Shown here in pieces: positions 10,971 through 22,489 of a stretch of DNA of 64,000 nt (its first letter is position 1; the number at the start of each line of letters is the position of its first letter). The position numbers were made by a program, and so were the translations under genes. The DNA comes from Valencia hispanica. Its lineage: Eukaryota > Chordata > Actinopteri > Cyprinodontiformes > Valenciidae. The notes below the pieces were generated by a model, which worked only from the letters and a program-made list of their open reading frames with translations, did no database searches and had not been told where the DNA came from. The stretch covers positions 3,357,501-3,421,500 of the forward strand of contig OY747700.1 of assembly GCA_963556495.2 (NCBI GenBank). Direction: 5' to 3'.

Positions 10971-11642
10971 AACTGTATGAGTATTAGTTTGTGCACAGAC
11001 TGGATTTTATCAGGATGGAAATGTAACTTCTTCACTGAGTGAATCTGCTGAACATGATGAATGCCTGCCTGTGCATTAACCATAAATCCACTGATTCTTA
11101 TATCCTTTGAACCTTCATGCTGTCGGTTGGTAGCAGCTGTCACCTTGGATCTGCTCGTCCCCGCTGAAGGTGGCAACGTCACGTCTTCTGTTTGTGTCCC
11201 TGCAGGGCGGCCACCAGTGTGGAGCCTTTCACTGGGTGATTACCTGCTGGAGGCGGAGTCCGACTGACAGGGTCATGTGGTAACCAGGACTCCACTCTGA
11301 GGACTCTGACTATGTCTCTGACTTCCGGCTCCGCCCCCCAACACCATTTATGGATGTGGTAAGTGAAGGAGCAAGTGATACTTCTCTGTCTTTCTCCATC
11401 TTGGACCGTAGCCATGGTTACAGGGTCTGTATTGGAGAAGATGGTGCTAATTTCTCAGTCTTGCACCAAACAAATAAAAATTATCTGTTCTCCTCAGCAA
11501 GTTGAACATCTGCATGGTAACTTCTGGTAAATCTTTTGTTACAGAGCATTTGTCAAAGAATTTAAAAAGACAGAAACAGAAACCGGGGTTTGTGGATGAC
11601 GCAGCGTTCCTTTTAGAGCAGCTCGTTACTTTAATTTAACAT

Positions 11643-11645
<3 letters not shown>
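10971..11645. other. unassigned single-copy-looking sequence
   Basis: No recognisable exon, domain or repeat. A short AG/GT-bordered stretch (about 11205-11236) looks exon-like only by its borders and has no supporting homology. Confidence 0.35.

Positions 11646-11702
<57 letters not shown>
11646..11702. repeat. (TA)n microsatellite
   Basis: About 57 bases of almost pure TA dinucleotide repeat. Confidence 0.97.
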
Positions 11703-11704
<2 letters not shown>

Positions 11705-11849
11705 AAAATACTTATAACGGGCTTTTAGTCCACCTGCTTGGGTCTTGTCTCACCTGTATCTCCCCTCCCACAGGTGTGTCCTGCTCCTGTTCACACCTCC
11801 TCCAGCAGCTCAAGGGGTGAGTCCAACTGTTGTTTATAAGGGTTAGATC

Positions 11850-12497
11850 ATCCATCCATCCATCCATCCATCCATCCATCCATCCATCCATCCATCCATC
11901 CATCCATCCATCCATTCATCCATCCATCCATCTATCCATCCATCCATCCATTCGCCTGTCCATCATTCATCCGTCCGTCCGTCTGACCGATCGACCAACC
12001 GGTGAACAACCATCTATTCATCTATTTCCCTGCCCATCCATCCATCTATCCATCCATCCATCCATCCATCCGTTCGCCTGTCCATCATTCATCCGTCCGT
12101 CCATCTGACCAATCGACCAACCGGTGAACAACCATCTATTCATCTATTTCCCTGCCCATCCATCCATCCATCCATCCATCCATCCATCCATCCATCCATC
12201 CATCCATCCATCCATCCATTCGCCTGTCCATCATTCATCCGTCCGTCCGTCTGACCGATCGACCAACCGGTGAACAACCATCTATTCATCTATTTCCCTG
12301 CCCATCCATCCATCTATCCATCCATCCATCCATCCATCCATCCATCCGTTCGCCTGTCCATCATTCATCCGTCCGTCCGTCTGACCGATCGACCAACTGG
12401 TGAACAACCATCTATTCATCTATTTCCCTGCCCATCCATCCATCCATCCATCCATCCATCCATCCATCCATCCATCCATCCATCCATCCATCCATCT
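11850..12497. repeat. (CATC)n array containing a four-copy higher-order repeat
   Basis: CATC/CCAT tetranucleotide runs alternate with a non-tetranucleotide segment of about 85 bp. That segment begins TTCGCCTGTCCATCATTCAT, passes through CGACCAACCGGTGAACAACC and ends TATTTCCCTGCCC. Segment starts are at about 11951, 12073, 12219 and 12349, giving spacings of 122, 146 and 130 bp. The spacing varies because the CATC runs differ in length. A final pure run ends at about 12497. Open frames here read only SIHP repeats and are not genes. Confidence 0.95.
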
Positions 12498-12585
12498 TGG
12501 AGGTACAGCCTATCAGCACCAAGGCAAATGAATGCCACATTTGGACTGGCTGCTTTGTAAACGACAACCAATAGGATTTGTTTTT
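12498..12585. repeat. fragment of the same repeat as the 44.4-44.8 kb MITE
   Basis: The text from GGAGGTACAGCCTATCAGC through ATGAATGCC to CAACCAATAGGA is a diverged copy of about 44636-44720, the interior of a TIR element there. No ends are present. Confidence 0.75.
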
Positions 12586-13672
12586 TTTACCACAAACTGT
12601 GTATAAGATGGACAACATTTCCATGACGTCATTCGTAGATTTCTGAAGAGCTGAATTGAAGCCCAGTGGGCGTTCCCACCACCACCGACATCTTGGGCGC
12701 GTCATGTGAATCGTCACGACCAGAAAAAGAATAAAATTGGCAAAGAGGTAGAGCTGAGAGTGGAGCTGTGAAGGTGGGAGCGGATGATTGACACTCTGAG
12801 CCAATGTAGCTACAAGCTAACTGAGCTAACCCGGAGCTAACCGAAGCTAACAGAGATTAGCGGGCGCGTTCAGCCAGAAAACCGCGCTTGAGCGACTCTG
12901 CTACCCCTCTGCCTTCTAGGCAGATTCAATAATTTTGTCAAATCAAATCATGAATCCTTGTTGGTCCATAGCTTCCACTAAAACTATGTGAATTTTAATT
13001 AAATCAAGATTTAATAATCAATATGTAAAGAAGAAACGTGATCATGTCAACCCATTTTTGACCAAGCAGCGTTATCTTAAATGCACAGCAGAAATATAAT
13101 TTTACTTACCAAAAAAAAGGAGCAGACTTCTTGGACGGTCTGTTAGTGCAATCAACACCACATTGCAGACACAACTGATGGTCAAGTTCAGAGAAACAAA
13201 ATTACCTCAGACCATGAATGCTAGCGCTGACGATTCATCTGTCATAATAACTTCAAGATTAAGTTATGTCTAAACGGATAAGTTATAAAAAAAAATTCAT
13301 CCCCCTTCGAGTTGTCATGACTATAAACTTGACCTATTAAACTTAAAATGTTTTTTTGAACCAGGCTGTAAAAATGTTTATTTCTGCTGTGAAGTTGGCA
13401 TTTTTAACATGGGAGTCAATGGGAACTTGCTCCTTTCTGCAGCCAGCCCCTAGTGGATGAGGGGGGAACTGCAATTTATGTGACTTTCAGGTTGGCATCA
13501 CATTTTCCCGGCATAGTTCAACCAAGTAGGTTATGTTTTCTTCTGTCTGTTAGCAACATAACTCAAAACGTTATAGACGAATTCGGATTAAATATTCAGG
13601 AAATGTCTGTGGTGGGACTAGGAACAAGTCATTAGACTCTAGGGGTGGTCTGCACTCTGAGTGCTTTTTTAG
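12586..13672. other. intergenic sequence, probably old non-autonomous DNA transposon debris
   Basis: No exon is recognised. The part around 13360-13500, with AACATGGGAGTCAATGGG and CCAGCCCCTAGTGGATGAGG, resembles a widespread fish hAT-type MITE. The surrounding 12640-12860 has repeated GAGCTAAC words. No borders could be fixed. Confidence 0.35.
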
Positions 13673-14190
13673 TTAAAGCTGCAGTTTGGAAAATATATTT
13701 ATGTATCAAAGTTTTATAAATTTTAAAATGATAGTAGGGTTCAATACTATGATAAAAGACTGGTGCTCCACAACATTTGTTGTTCTTTCTAAGTCCCGGC
13801 TTCTTCCCATAGACCTATGCATTTCACACTGACTGCCGTTTTTCTTTTGCCAATAAAAGTTTAGTTTCCGCCCTGTTGACTGTCAATTGCGCAAACCTGT
13901 AAGGATGGGGCCATGCACACAAGCTCATGTTTACAGTCACCATATCGGAAGAGAGGGTCAGGCATGGAGAAGTCGATCACCTCTAAAATGTCCATAACAA
14001 AATACAATTGGGTGATGCTCGATAGCACTTGCTACTTTCCTCTCTGACCCGCTGTGGAAACACAGGTGATGTGTGTGCACAACTGTTAAGGTGGGGCTAG
14101 AGGGAGGGGTAAGGATATTTTGGGAGGGGCCTTGATAGTAGGATTTAAAAAAAATCTCTTTCCCTCAAATACTCCGGACAGCAGCTTTAA
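13673..14190. mobile_element. MITE flanked by TTAA (piggyBac-like)
   Basis: TTAA at 13673-13676 is followed by AGCTGCAGTTTGGA. At the far end, TCCGGACAGCAGCT is followed by TTAA (14187-14190). The inner 14-mers match as inverted repeats at 11 of 14 positions. A TTAA duplication with short TIRs is the signature of the piggyBac superfamily, although Kolobok elements also use TTAA. There is no coding capacity over about 510 bp, so it is non-autonomous. Confidence 0.7.
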
Positions 14191-15410
14191 GACTCCAGTT
14201 ACACTGTCCAATGTAAATCTATCCATCCATCATTTTATCTGAAATCAGGTTGTGGTAGAAATAAGTCCAGGAAGGAAACCAAAAACTTCTACTCCTTCAG
14301 GTCACCTGGAGGACCTCTGAGGTAATCCTAAACCGATTGTGACGTATAATCTCTCCAGAGCACCCTGGATCTACCTTGATGTCTTCTCTAAGTAGGACAT
14401 CTTCACCTGTCCAATATGTTACCCCACCTTTTGCTCACTGACTGCTGGAGATAGGCCCCACCCTCTTGCAACCATGCAACATTAAGTAAGTATAGCATAA
14501 AGAAGATGGATGGATGGATGGAGAGCAACTCTTAATTTGCAGTAAAGCAAGGTATATTTGGAAGGAATGAGGCTGAAGCAGAAACTAAAGGAGGTTTCAT
14601 GGTAACATAAACTGTACACATGTAAAAAACAACATCAACACAACCATGGGCTTCACATGTGTCCAGGTGTTCCCTATGGATCAGATATCGGTTCTCCATC
14701 TTTCTGCAAGCTTAATTAAAGAACAGATGGAAACAATGAAGAAATATGGACCTTTTTATACCTCAGTTTGTTAGCAGCAGCATCCGCAACCAATTAGATG
14801 CATTGATTTCTGGCCAGCCAATCACTCGCAGGATGCCCCTGATGCAGGGAGGATGGAGGGTTGGATGGTGGGTATTAGTGGGTCCTGGGCCCCGATTGAG
14901 GTGCAGTTGGTACATTAGAGCAGTGATGGAGGATAACTGGAGCTTGTTGGAGGGAGGATGGTGTTGGAGACTCTGAACAAAGTCATGACAGCAGATAGAG
15001 CGATAGCATTCCTACCAATAACCATGCCTCACTGATAACCTCGTTTACACAACGCTGCAGGAATGTGGCTGCTACACAAACACTGCTGCATGCGAGGAAA
15101 CTCACCGTCTGGGGCCCACAGAGAAAAAGATAACACAGCCAGGACATCAACAGGGACACTGAGTGTGGGACATATGAGCAGGGACAGCCCAGATTAGCTC
15201 CTCTCTGTCTGATGTTGTTTTATTACCGGCAGGAGTCAGGACACAAGTCGTGTTGTAGATGGACTTTTAGGGACGAGGAGCTACAGAGACGATCAAATGT
15301 TTGGATGTAGAGGAACAGATATGAGATATCTCTGCACACACGTCAAAGTTTGATTTATGATAATATTTCTCCGAGACATAACTATGAATGTGTTGAAATT
15401 ATCCTAGGGC
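14191..15410. other. no gene; short SINE/LINE-tail-like end at about 14433-14521
   Basis: The sequence GGAGATAGGCCCCACCCTC... followed by AAGAAGATGGATGGATGGATGG at 14450-14521 is the common fish SINE/RTE tail ending in a GGAT repeat. A CCATCCATC word at about 14219 opens in the opposite sense. The rest (14522-15410) shows no recognisable feature. Confidence 0.45.
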
Positions 15411-15645
15411 TGGTAGCTGGTAGCACTGTTGACCTGCAGCCATAAGGTCCTGGGTTCATATCCCAGCCTGGGGTCTTTCTGCATGGAGTTTGCATGTTCT
15501 CCCTGTGTATGCATGAGTTTTATCCAGGTACTCCGGCTTCCTCCCACAGTCCAAAAACAAAGTTGTTCTTATGAGTGCGTGCACAGTTGTTTGTCCTGTA
15601 TCCCATGTCCAGCGTGAATAACCGGGTATAGATGATAGATTGATA
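15411..15645 (+). mobile_element. tRNA-derived SINE (DANA-like)
   Basis: It has a tRNA-like head with an A-box-like TAGCACTGTTG and the B box GGTTCATATCC (15453-15463). The body GCATGGAGTTTGCATGTTCTCCCTGTG, then GGCTTCCTCCCACAGTCC, matches the DANA type of fish SINE as I remember it. The 3' part (CCTGTATCCCATGTCCAGCG...GGGTATAGATGATAG) is diverged. Confidence 0.75.
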
Positions 15646-16835
15646 TTTTTTGGACATCTTAGAGACATGTAGCCAATTCAGTGATTTAGGGATTTTTGGG
15701 TTATGTGGGAATTCGCCTGTTGTTGGTCAGGACTCTGACAGCACCATTTTGGAAGGAAAACAGCTGCTTGATTTTGCCCTCCCTACATTTCCTCCAAGTT
15801 CTGTAGTTTTAGGCTCGAGTCTACATGTTTACACTCACTTTGTTTATTTTACATTTATTTGACTGTAACACAGACAGATGTGTAGTAAAGGGTCACAAAG
15901 CTCCTGATCCATCCATCGAGCCATCCTCTTCTGCTTAGCCGAGATCAGGTCACAGGGGCAACAGGTGCAGGAGGGGACCCCACAGAGCCCACGCTACAAT
16001 TTTTTGTTGTCAAAAAAATCTGGTCATAATCTATTTTTACCCGTCAATTTTTAAATTGAAAATAATGACATTCTGTAGTGATTAATTTTTATTCATTTTA
16101 ATAAATTTTCAATCCAAACAAACTGAACAGAGAATCCACATTGTGCCATCACACATTGAGCAGATTAATAGGCTACATGTATTTATTATGAATATTTCCC
16201 CTGCTGTGGCCTGAACGCTCCCCATGGAGCTGGACTCCTGCTTGTTTGTAATGGAGGCTTAATTCTCTGATGGCTCTGGTGCAACACTGGAGGCTGGAAT
16301 TAGAAGCACCACTTCAGTAAAAGTTTTTCAAATCAGGGAACAGCCTTTCTGATCGCTTCAGTGGGAGGAAATAACGCAGCATGTGCTCCTTCTGCATCAG
16401 TGGTTAAACTGCAGCGATCTGTTGCCGCCGGTCTGTGCAGTCACAGACGTAACTCTTCAGTTCGCTGTCAGCTCTTGGATAACGAGATGCATTGGGTATG
16501 GCGTCCAGGTTTGACATGATGCTCAGGTGTTCTCATAGGAATCTTTTTTTGGATTGATTAGTTACCTGTGCATAATGTTGAAAATGTCTGCGTGTCTGCA
16601 CCACGTGGTCAGGGGTGGGAATTGAAATCTTTCAAAATGACCGATGGCCTTTAGATTTTTCCGTCGCTGTTTAAGAAAAACGGTCAAATACAGAAAATAT
16701 TCAGTTTACACGACCCTGTCCAGACATTTCTCTCCCCTCTTGGACATTCCATACCAGATGAGATATATAGTCCTTCCAGCAAATTCTGTGTCTTCCCTGG
16801 GGTCTCCTCTTATTGGGATGTGGCTGAGAACACCT
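15646..16835. other. no gene; possible antisense RTE-tail scrap at about 15906-15985
   Basis: The segment at 15906-15985 (CCATCCATCGAGCCATCCTCTTCTGCTTAGCCGAGATC...GGGGCAACAGG) is like the antisense end of the Rex3-type LINE, but diverged. Nothing else recognised. Confidence 0.35.
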
Positions 16836-17375
16836 CCAAAGGGTGATGCCCAGGAGGCATCCTGATCAGATGCCTGAGCCACCTCAACTGGCTTCTTTTG
16901 ATGCGGACAATCAATGCGGAAATGGGATGAGCTGCTTTACATTAACCTCCTTCGACCTTTCTCCAGATGAAACTAAGTTCAGCTGCTTGAATCTGGGAAC
17001 TTGTTCTTTGGGTCATGATTCTGGTCTCAAAACCATAGATCAGGGGTCTAAAACTCCAGTCCTCAAAGACCGATGTCCTGCAACATTTATATATGTCTCT
17101 GGTCCAACACACTTGAATCAGATGGTTAAACTGCCTCCTCTGCAGGCAGTTGGATTCTACATTTAGGTTCTACGGGATCCTACTGACGACCTAAATATTT
17201 GATTCAGATGTGCTGAAACTGAGACATGTCTAAAACTTGCAGGACACCGGCCTTTGAGGACTAGAGTCTGAGACCCCGTACCATAAATGAAGATCAGAAT
17301 GTAGATAGACCAGCACATCAAGAGCTTTGCTTTTTGGTTTGGCTCTTTCTTTACCACAACAGAACCTTTCTTGTG
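16836..17375 (-). mobile_element. Rex3-like LINE fragment, antisense, interrupted by a hAT MITE
   Basis: Two parts, about 16836-17040 and 17281-17375, read as one antisense stretch of the LINE seen at 8.5-9.8 kb. GGAGGCATCCTGATCAGATG corresponds to the code for HLVRMPP. The second part codes SVVVKKEPNQKAKLL then YILIFIYG, against SVVVKRELSQKAKLS and YVPTLIYG in the young copy. Many differences show it is old. The 240 bp between is a separate insertion. Confidence 0.8.
17041..17280. mobile_element. hAT-like MITE (240 bp) with 8 bp target duplication
   Basis: The ends are CAGGGGTCTAAAACTCCAGTC and the inverse of TACGGGGTCTCAGACTCTAG. Flanks are CCATAGAT (17033-17040) and CCATAAAT (17281-17288), which match at 7 of 8 positions. 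The two halves fold back on each other. It is inserted in a Rex3-like fragment whose reading continues across the site, confirming the borders. Confidence 0.88.
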
Positions 17376-17641
17376 ATGCAAACCACAATGAAAATAATTC
17401 TAAAAGTTATGAATCCAAACCAAATGTTTACAAACGTTTTCACCTCAGAGTCGGGCAAACAGATATGCTTTGAATATTCATACAAGCTTGTGTCATTTAT
17501 AAACTGTATGATGTAAATTCACAGCAATCTCCATGGTTTTCTGCAGCTAAAATAAAACTTTCCATGAGATTCATCAAGATGGAAACAGCAGAAAAAATGA
17601 TTGTCTTCCAAGATGTTTCGTGAGAGGTTTGAATAATGCTA
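17376..17641. other. short stretch with nothing recognised
   Basis: A+T-rich sequence without a repeat or exon signal, ending at the TA target of the next element. Confidence 0.4.
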
Positions 17642-18481
17642 CAGTGGCTTGCAAAAGTATTCAGCCCCCTTGAACTTTTCCACATTTTGTCACATTACAG
17701 CCACAAACATAAATCAATTTTATTGGTATTCCAGCTGAAAGACCAACACAAAGTGGTGTACACGTGAGAAGTGGAACGAAAAATCATACATGATTCCAAA
17801 CATTTTTTACAAATAAATAATTGAATATTGGGGTGTGCGTAATTATTCAGCCCCTGAGTCAATACTTTGTAGAACCACCTTTTGCTGCACTTCTAGCTGC
17901 CAGTCTTTTAGGGTATGTCTCTACCAGCTTTGCACATCTAGAGACTGAAATTCTTGCCCATTCTTCTTTGCAAAACAGCTCCAACTCAGTCAGATTAGAT
18001 GGACAGCGTTTGTGAACAGCAGCTTTCAGATCTTGCCACAGATTCTCGATTGGATTTAGATCTGGACTTTGACTGGGCCATTCTAACACATGGATATGTT
18101 TTGTTTTAAACCATTCCATTGCTGCCCTGGCTTTATGTTTAGGGTCGTTGTCCTGCTGGAAGGTGAACCTCCGCCCCAGTCTCAAGTCTTTTGCAGACTC
18201 CAAGAGGTTTTCTTCCAAGATTGCCCTGTATTTGGCTCCATCCATCTTCCCATCAACTCTGACCAGCTTCCCTGTCCCTGCTGAAGAGAAGCACCCCCAG
18301 AGCATGATGCTGCCACCACCATATTTGACAGTGGGGGTGGTGTGTTCAGAGTGATGTGCAGTGATGGGCACACACACCCCACTTTCACCTGGAATTCCAA
18401 TAAAATTGATTCATGTTTGTGGCTGTAATGTGACAGAATGTGGAAAAGTTCAAGGGGGCTGAATACTTTTGCAAGCCACTG
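17642..18481 (-). mobile_element. internally deleted Tc1-like transposon with both ends (840 bp)
   Basis: TA at 17640-17641 and 18482-18483 flank CAGTGGCTTGCAAAAGTATT... and its inverse ...AATACTTTTGCAAGCCACTG. The inverted repeats are long: both arms run through CAGCCCCCTTGAACTTTTCC, CACATT and the AATCAATTTTATTGG words, about 85 bp. The interior keeps only the C-terminal half of a transposase on the minus strand, so the element would need a transposase in trans. Confidence 0.95.
17859..18377 (-). pseudogene. Tc1-like transposase, C-terminal half only
   Basis: The minus-strand frame is uninterrupted from about 18377 to 17859. It contains [31 protein letters not shown] (second catalytic Asp) and [15 protein letters not shown] (catalytic Glu), ending LAARSAAKGGSTKY. 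The N-terminal paired-type DNA-binding domains and the first catalytic Asp are deleted. The ATG at 18377 is outside the original protein, so the product cannot be active. Confidence 0.9.
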
Positions 18482-20024
18482 TAAGTGGTGTTATTTTCAG
18501 TCTAGCTAGTTCTGCTTTTCATAATCATGTTGTTTTTTACCTTTTGAATGATTAAATTTTTCTGCTTAAAGCCATCATACTTTTATCAAACTGTAGACGG
18601 AAGCGCATATCCAGAATCAAACAAGTGTTGTATGTTTTGTCTGTGAAATGGCCCACGTGAGTTGCCATTTTGATTTGGATCAGAGGAACGTCTGTCCTTA
18701 TTCACTATTTTTTTTCTTTTTTTGAAAGAGTTAGAAAAAAATGGAGCGTGATTGTCTCCAACCGATCTGATTAAACACACCATCAGCTGTCTGCTTCCTA
18801 AGAAACTGGGACATCTTTATGTTGTTTACATTCTTTCTCTGGCTGAACTTCAGAAACCCCTGAACTCTCTTCACTGAACTATGGGCCTTCAGTTATGCTG
18901 TAATCTGGCATCCCATCAGGTAGAAACCACAAAACACGTGCACAAACTCCTACCTGCCCTGAACCCGGCAGCTCCGCATGTTCACATTCAGTACTTCTAA
19001 ATATCTTCATAAACGAACAAAAAAACCAAATAGTGGAAATCCAGCAGCTTAAATACTGAGCCATGGGTGGAAAATGACAAAGGAACCTGATGACTTAATC
19101 AGAGGTGATGTAGAACAGCTGTGAGAGGGAGAAAACAGGGTAACTGAGGGAGAGAGACTAATGAAGACAGAGGGAGTGGAACTAAAACTCAGAAGATTTA
19201 AAAACCAATACGGAGGTCAGACAATAATTGAAGAAAAAACATTCAAATATACTGCTGAAATAGGGAATAGTCTTTGCCTCAAACAGTCTGACGAGGGTCT
19301 CAATGATGAGCTGAGATGTTGGGTTCTCCCCTTAGCAGTCAGCAGGGGGGACGATCCGGCTGGTGCTTCTCTTTGAAAACAATGAAACAAACCAAACCCC
19401 GCATAGCAGAGACAATGATTCCTCTGCCGGATGACAAATGGTGCACACCTGCATCTTTGAACCTTCACAATAAAATCCTCTGAAGTTCAAAAGCCACATT
19501 TTCAAGCTCTGTTGAGCCTCGTCTACATATGATGATATGATATCGTTTATATTCACAATTTGAACAATCTTATGTTGAAAATTATTCTGTGAAAAACATT
19601 CTGTTGTCATTTATTTCAGATGCTACTTCCAGTCACATTAGCTCCAGTTAAATCATTTCTTAAAGATTAAACTTGCCAGGGGTATGAATAATTTTTAGCC
19701 TCACTGTGTGTTTGCTCATTTAATCTGCAGACACAGCTGGACTCCAGTGCCCCTATTAGTACAGCCACAGTGACAACATTGTACAATAAACATAAAGATG
19801 TTATATTGTGATGCTAAAAAAGCTGAAAAGCAAAATGTCTGTAGTAAAAACTTTATTGTTATGATTAGAGTAAAAGAGGTAAAAAATGGCGTCGCATTGG
19901 TCTTAGTCTACATCCCCCTCAGTCTGGGTCTAGCCTTGCTCTCAGGTTTGGTGGGCTTGTGATCTCTGGGATGGACCATAAAGTTTTGGGATCATGGATT
20001 GTGGTCAGACTGATGTGTCGGGTC
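18482..20024. other. no gene; single Tc1-like TIR scrap near 19665-19706
   Basis: CAGGGGTATGAATAATTTTTAGCCTCACTGTG resembles one end of another fish Tc1 family. No partner end is visible nearby. The rest is unassigned. Confidence 0.4.
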
Positions 20025-20574
20025 AAATTTATTCGTAAAGCACATTTCAGCAACATGGTATTTCAAAGTGTTTTTAGTGTTTTACATGATAAGAACAAAC
20101 AAAACCATAGTTTACAGTGGCAAAATAAAGAGAAGTAATGAAAAACTGTGATCCAGACTAGAATTAATGATCAAAGGCAGCTCTAAATAGATGTTTTTTA
20201 GTAGAGATGTCCCAATCACATTTTTTTGCCCCCCGAGTCGAGTCGAGTCCGAGTCATTTGATTTTAAATATCTGCCGATACCGAGTCCCGATCTGATCTT
20301 TCTGCAATGCATTTAAATAATGAAAAGAAAAAGGACAACACATCTAAGTTGTCATTTTTAGTTTTTTTTAATTATGTGTATGATGCTGTACCATGTGAGA
20401 TTCGCTAAAGGGCATGCAAGGTCACATGTTGTAAATAGAACTTGAGTCGATCCATTGTGCAGTAAAGCTTAGCAGTGACATGAGACAAACAGACAAACTC
20501 CATACGTCCGTGTGGTAACCCCAGAAGCAGACACCTTTGATTCAAGAACTAGCAGGCGGTCAGGTAGCTTTTGT

Positions 20575-21020
20575 GAATGCCCAGCAGAGCTGTGTCTGCT
20601 GAGAAACTAGTCCATGCATTTGTTACCTCAAGGCTGGACTACTGCAATTCTTTACTATCAGGAAGTCCACAAAATGTCATTAAAAGCCTTCAGTTGATCC
20701 ATAATGCTGCAGCAAGAGTTCTGATGAATATTAAAAAGAGAGATCACATTTCTCCTTTTTTAGCTTCCCTTCATTGGCTCCCTGTTAAATCCAGAATAGA
20801 ATCTAAGATCCTTCTTCTTCCATATAAAGCCCATAATAATCAGCTCCATCATACATCAGAGATCTGATTGGTCCACATGTTCCTAACAGAGCACTTTGCT
20901 CTCAGACTGCAGGTTTACTTATAGTTCCTAGGATCTCTAAAAGTAGAATGGGAGGCAGATCTTTTAGTTATCAGGCTCCTCTCCTGTGGAACCAGCTCCC
21001 AGCTTTAGTCCGTGAGTGAT
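20575..21020 (+). pseudogene. L2/CR1-type LINE ORF2 C-terminal fragment
   Basis: Codes [35 protein letters not shown] and [21 protein letters not shown] up to about 20867, then degrades. The nucleotide text continues with AGGATCTCTAAAAGTAG and CAGGCTCCTCTCCTGTGGAACCAGCTCCCA, shared with the fragment at 47.7 kb. It lies inside hAT element A. Confidence 0.8.
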
Positions 21021-21167
21021 GTAGTGGAACTTGTTGAAATTAAAACTAAGCCAATGTGAATCTGTTTGACAATCTCTGGATGAATTAAAAACATCATGCT
21101 TGTTCAATGAGGTTACATCGGATCATTTCCAACCGATTACGATCATTTAAAAATCACGTGATCAGGC

Positions 21168-22489
21168 CAAGGCCGCCTTAATGCACGGGCCAACCGGGGC
21201 GGTGGCCAGGGGCCTATGACGCTCAGGGGGCCTATCATTTCAGGTTAAAAAAAAATCCCAAAAGAAACATTATTTTATTACTTGTCAGGTTTTCTGTCAA
21301 TCATCCTATATGCTAATTTAATGCTGCTGATTGATCCAAATTACAAGTGACCTACTTCACCCACGTGGCCTCTAAAGTTCCCATTGCACCATGAGCTCAC
21401 CAATCAAACAATTTAGACATTTTCAGGGCGGGGTCATCTGGATGTAAAGAAACGTGGAAAAATGTTGGGGAAGAAATTTGAGACGAGCGCTCAGAAAAGA
21501 AAAGCGATTCGTTAGAAGGAGCTTTGAGACAAAGAAATAAGAAAGAAAATGCCTAAGCTGACAGAATTCTTTAAGTCAGCTAAAGAAGTTGGACATGGCT
21601 AGCTCTCTTACACACCGGGCAGAGAGGAGGATGCAGCAGCAGCAGCACCTGTAGGCATGGAGCAGCCTGCGCAGCAGGGAACCTACCGCAGGTGAGGAGG
21701 CGCAGCCGATCGGAGCGAGACATGGGAGATTTCTACTGCAGGTTTTAGTTTTTTTCACTTTTTCTTTTCTAAATACACACTGGATATTTTAGTTATTCAG
21801 GAAATACAGTCATATCACGGTGGATTATTGTTTTCAGCAAGGAAAAAACAAAGGTAAGAAAGAATTGATGCTCTTGTTTTTCAAATGCTGTACTTATTTT
21901 TGGGCTTATTTTGCTGCTCATTTGCTGACATTTGCACGTAGCGTGATGAAACGTGCAGCTTTAGAATCTGTGAGATGCTGGCTTTCATGGAAGGCAAAGT
22001 TTGCTCGGTTCTGTACGGCACAGTGATCGACAGGTTCGGTTGAATGTGTTCATGTAAAAATCGCAAAATAGCACAACTGCTCTTTTAATTGCTTGTTATT
22101 CTTTCTGGGTTTGGAGGTCACAGAAAATATTTATGAGTCTTTAGCTGAGATTCTGAGGTTAATAATGATAGGACATGTTTAGCAATCAGTGACCACAAGT
22201 CAACTAAATTCGGACATTGTCTTCGCACTTCCCCCACAGTGACCCGGCGGCGGGGCTGTGGGGTGGAACAGGTTAAATGTGAATCAATAACCACTTGCTG
22301 ACACATTGGCCATATTGCTGCCCATGGTGCTGAAAGGAGTGTGTGTGTGTGTGTGCATGATGCACAACAACCTGTTCTCAGCTGCTTTTGATTAGGTTTT
22401 ATTCTAAGTTATAAATGTGCACGCTTCTTTTAGGATAGATTTTCGAGCCTCTCTGCCCCGGGGCCTATAAGCTGGTTAAGTTGGCCCTG
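21168..22489 (+). mobile_element. hAT element B (inner), about 1.3 kb, inserted in hAT element A
   Basis: A perfect 8 bp target duplication, GATCAGGC, is at 21160-21167 and 22490-22497. The ends are CAAGGCCGCCTTAATGC and the inverse of CTTATAGG...AAGTTGGCCCTG. From 21462 a degraded frame begins MLGKKFETSAQKRKAIR and continues, after stops, with MPKLTEFFKSA. This resembles the charged N-terminus of hAT transposases of the zinc-finger MYM-like type. No catalytic or dimerisation domain is left. Confidence 0.88.

Noticed and set aside
11205..11236. possible col4a4 upstream exon (AG/GT bordered)
   Set aside because: No signal peptide, no Gly-X-Y and no homology; borders alone are not enough.
11830..12108. 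repeat-protein gene (SIHP repeats)
   Set aside because: Open frame only because the tetranucleotide repeat has no stop in that frame.
11850..12497. CRISPR-like array of repeats and spacers
   Set aside because: Units are CATC microsatellite with a repeated 85 bp segment; the genome is vertebrate.
14746..14976. 76-codon frame as a signal-peptide exon of col4a4
   Set aside because: No N-terminal hydrophobic stretch with a cleavage site, and no matching splice donor in phase.
15411..15480. tRNA gene
   Set aside because: Same reason: the B box is part of a DANA-like SINE.
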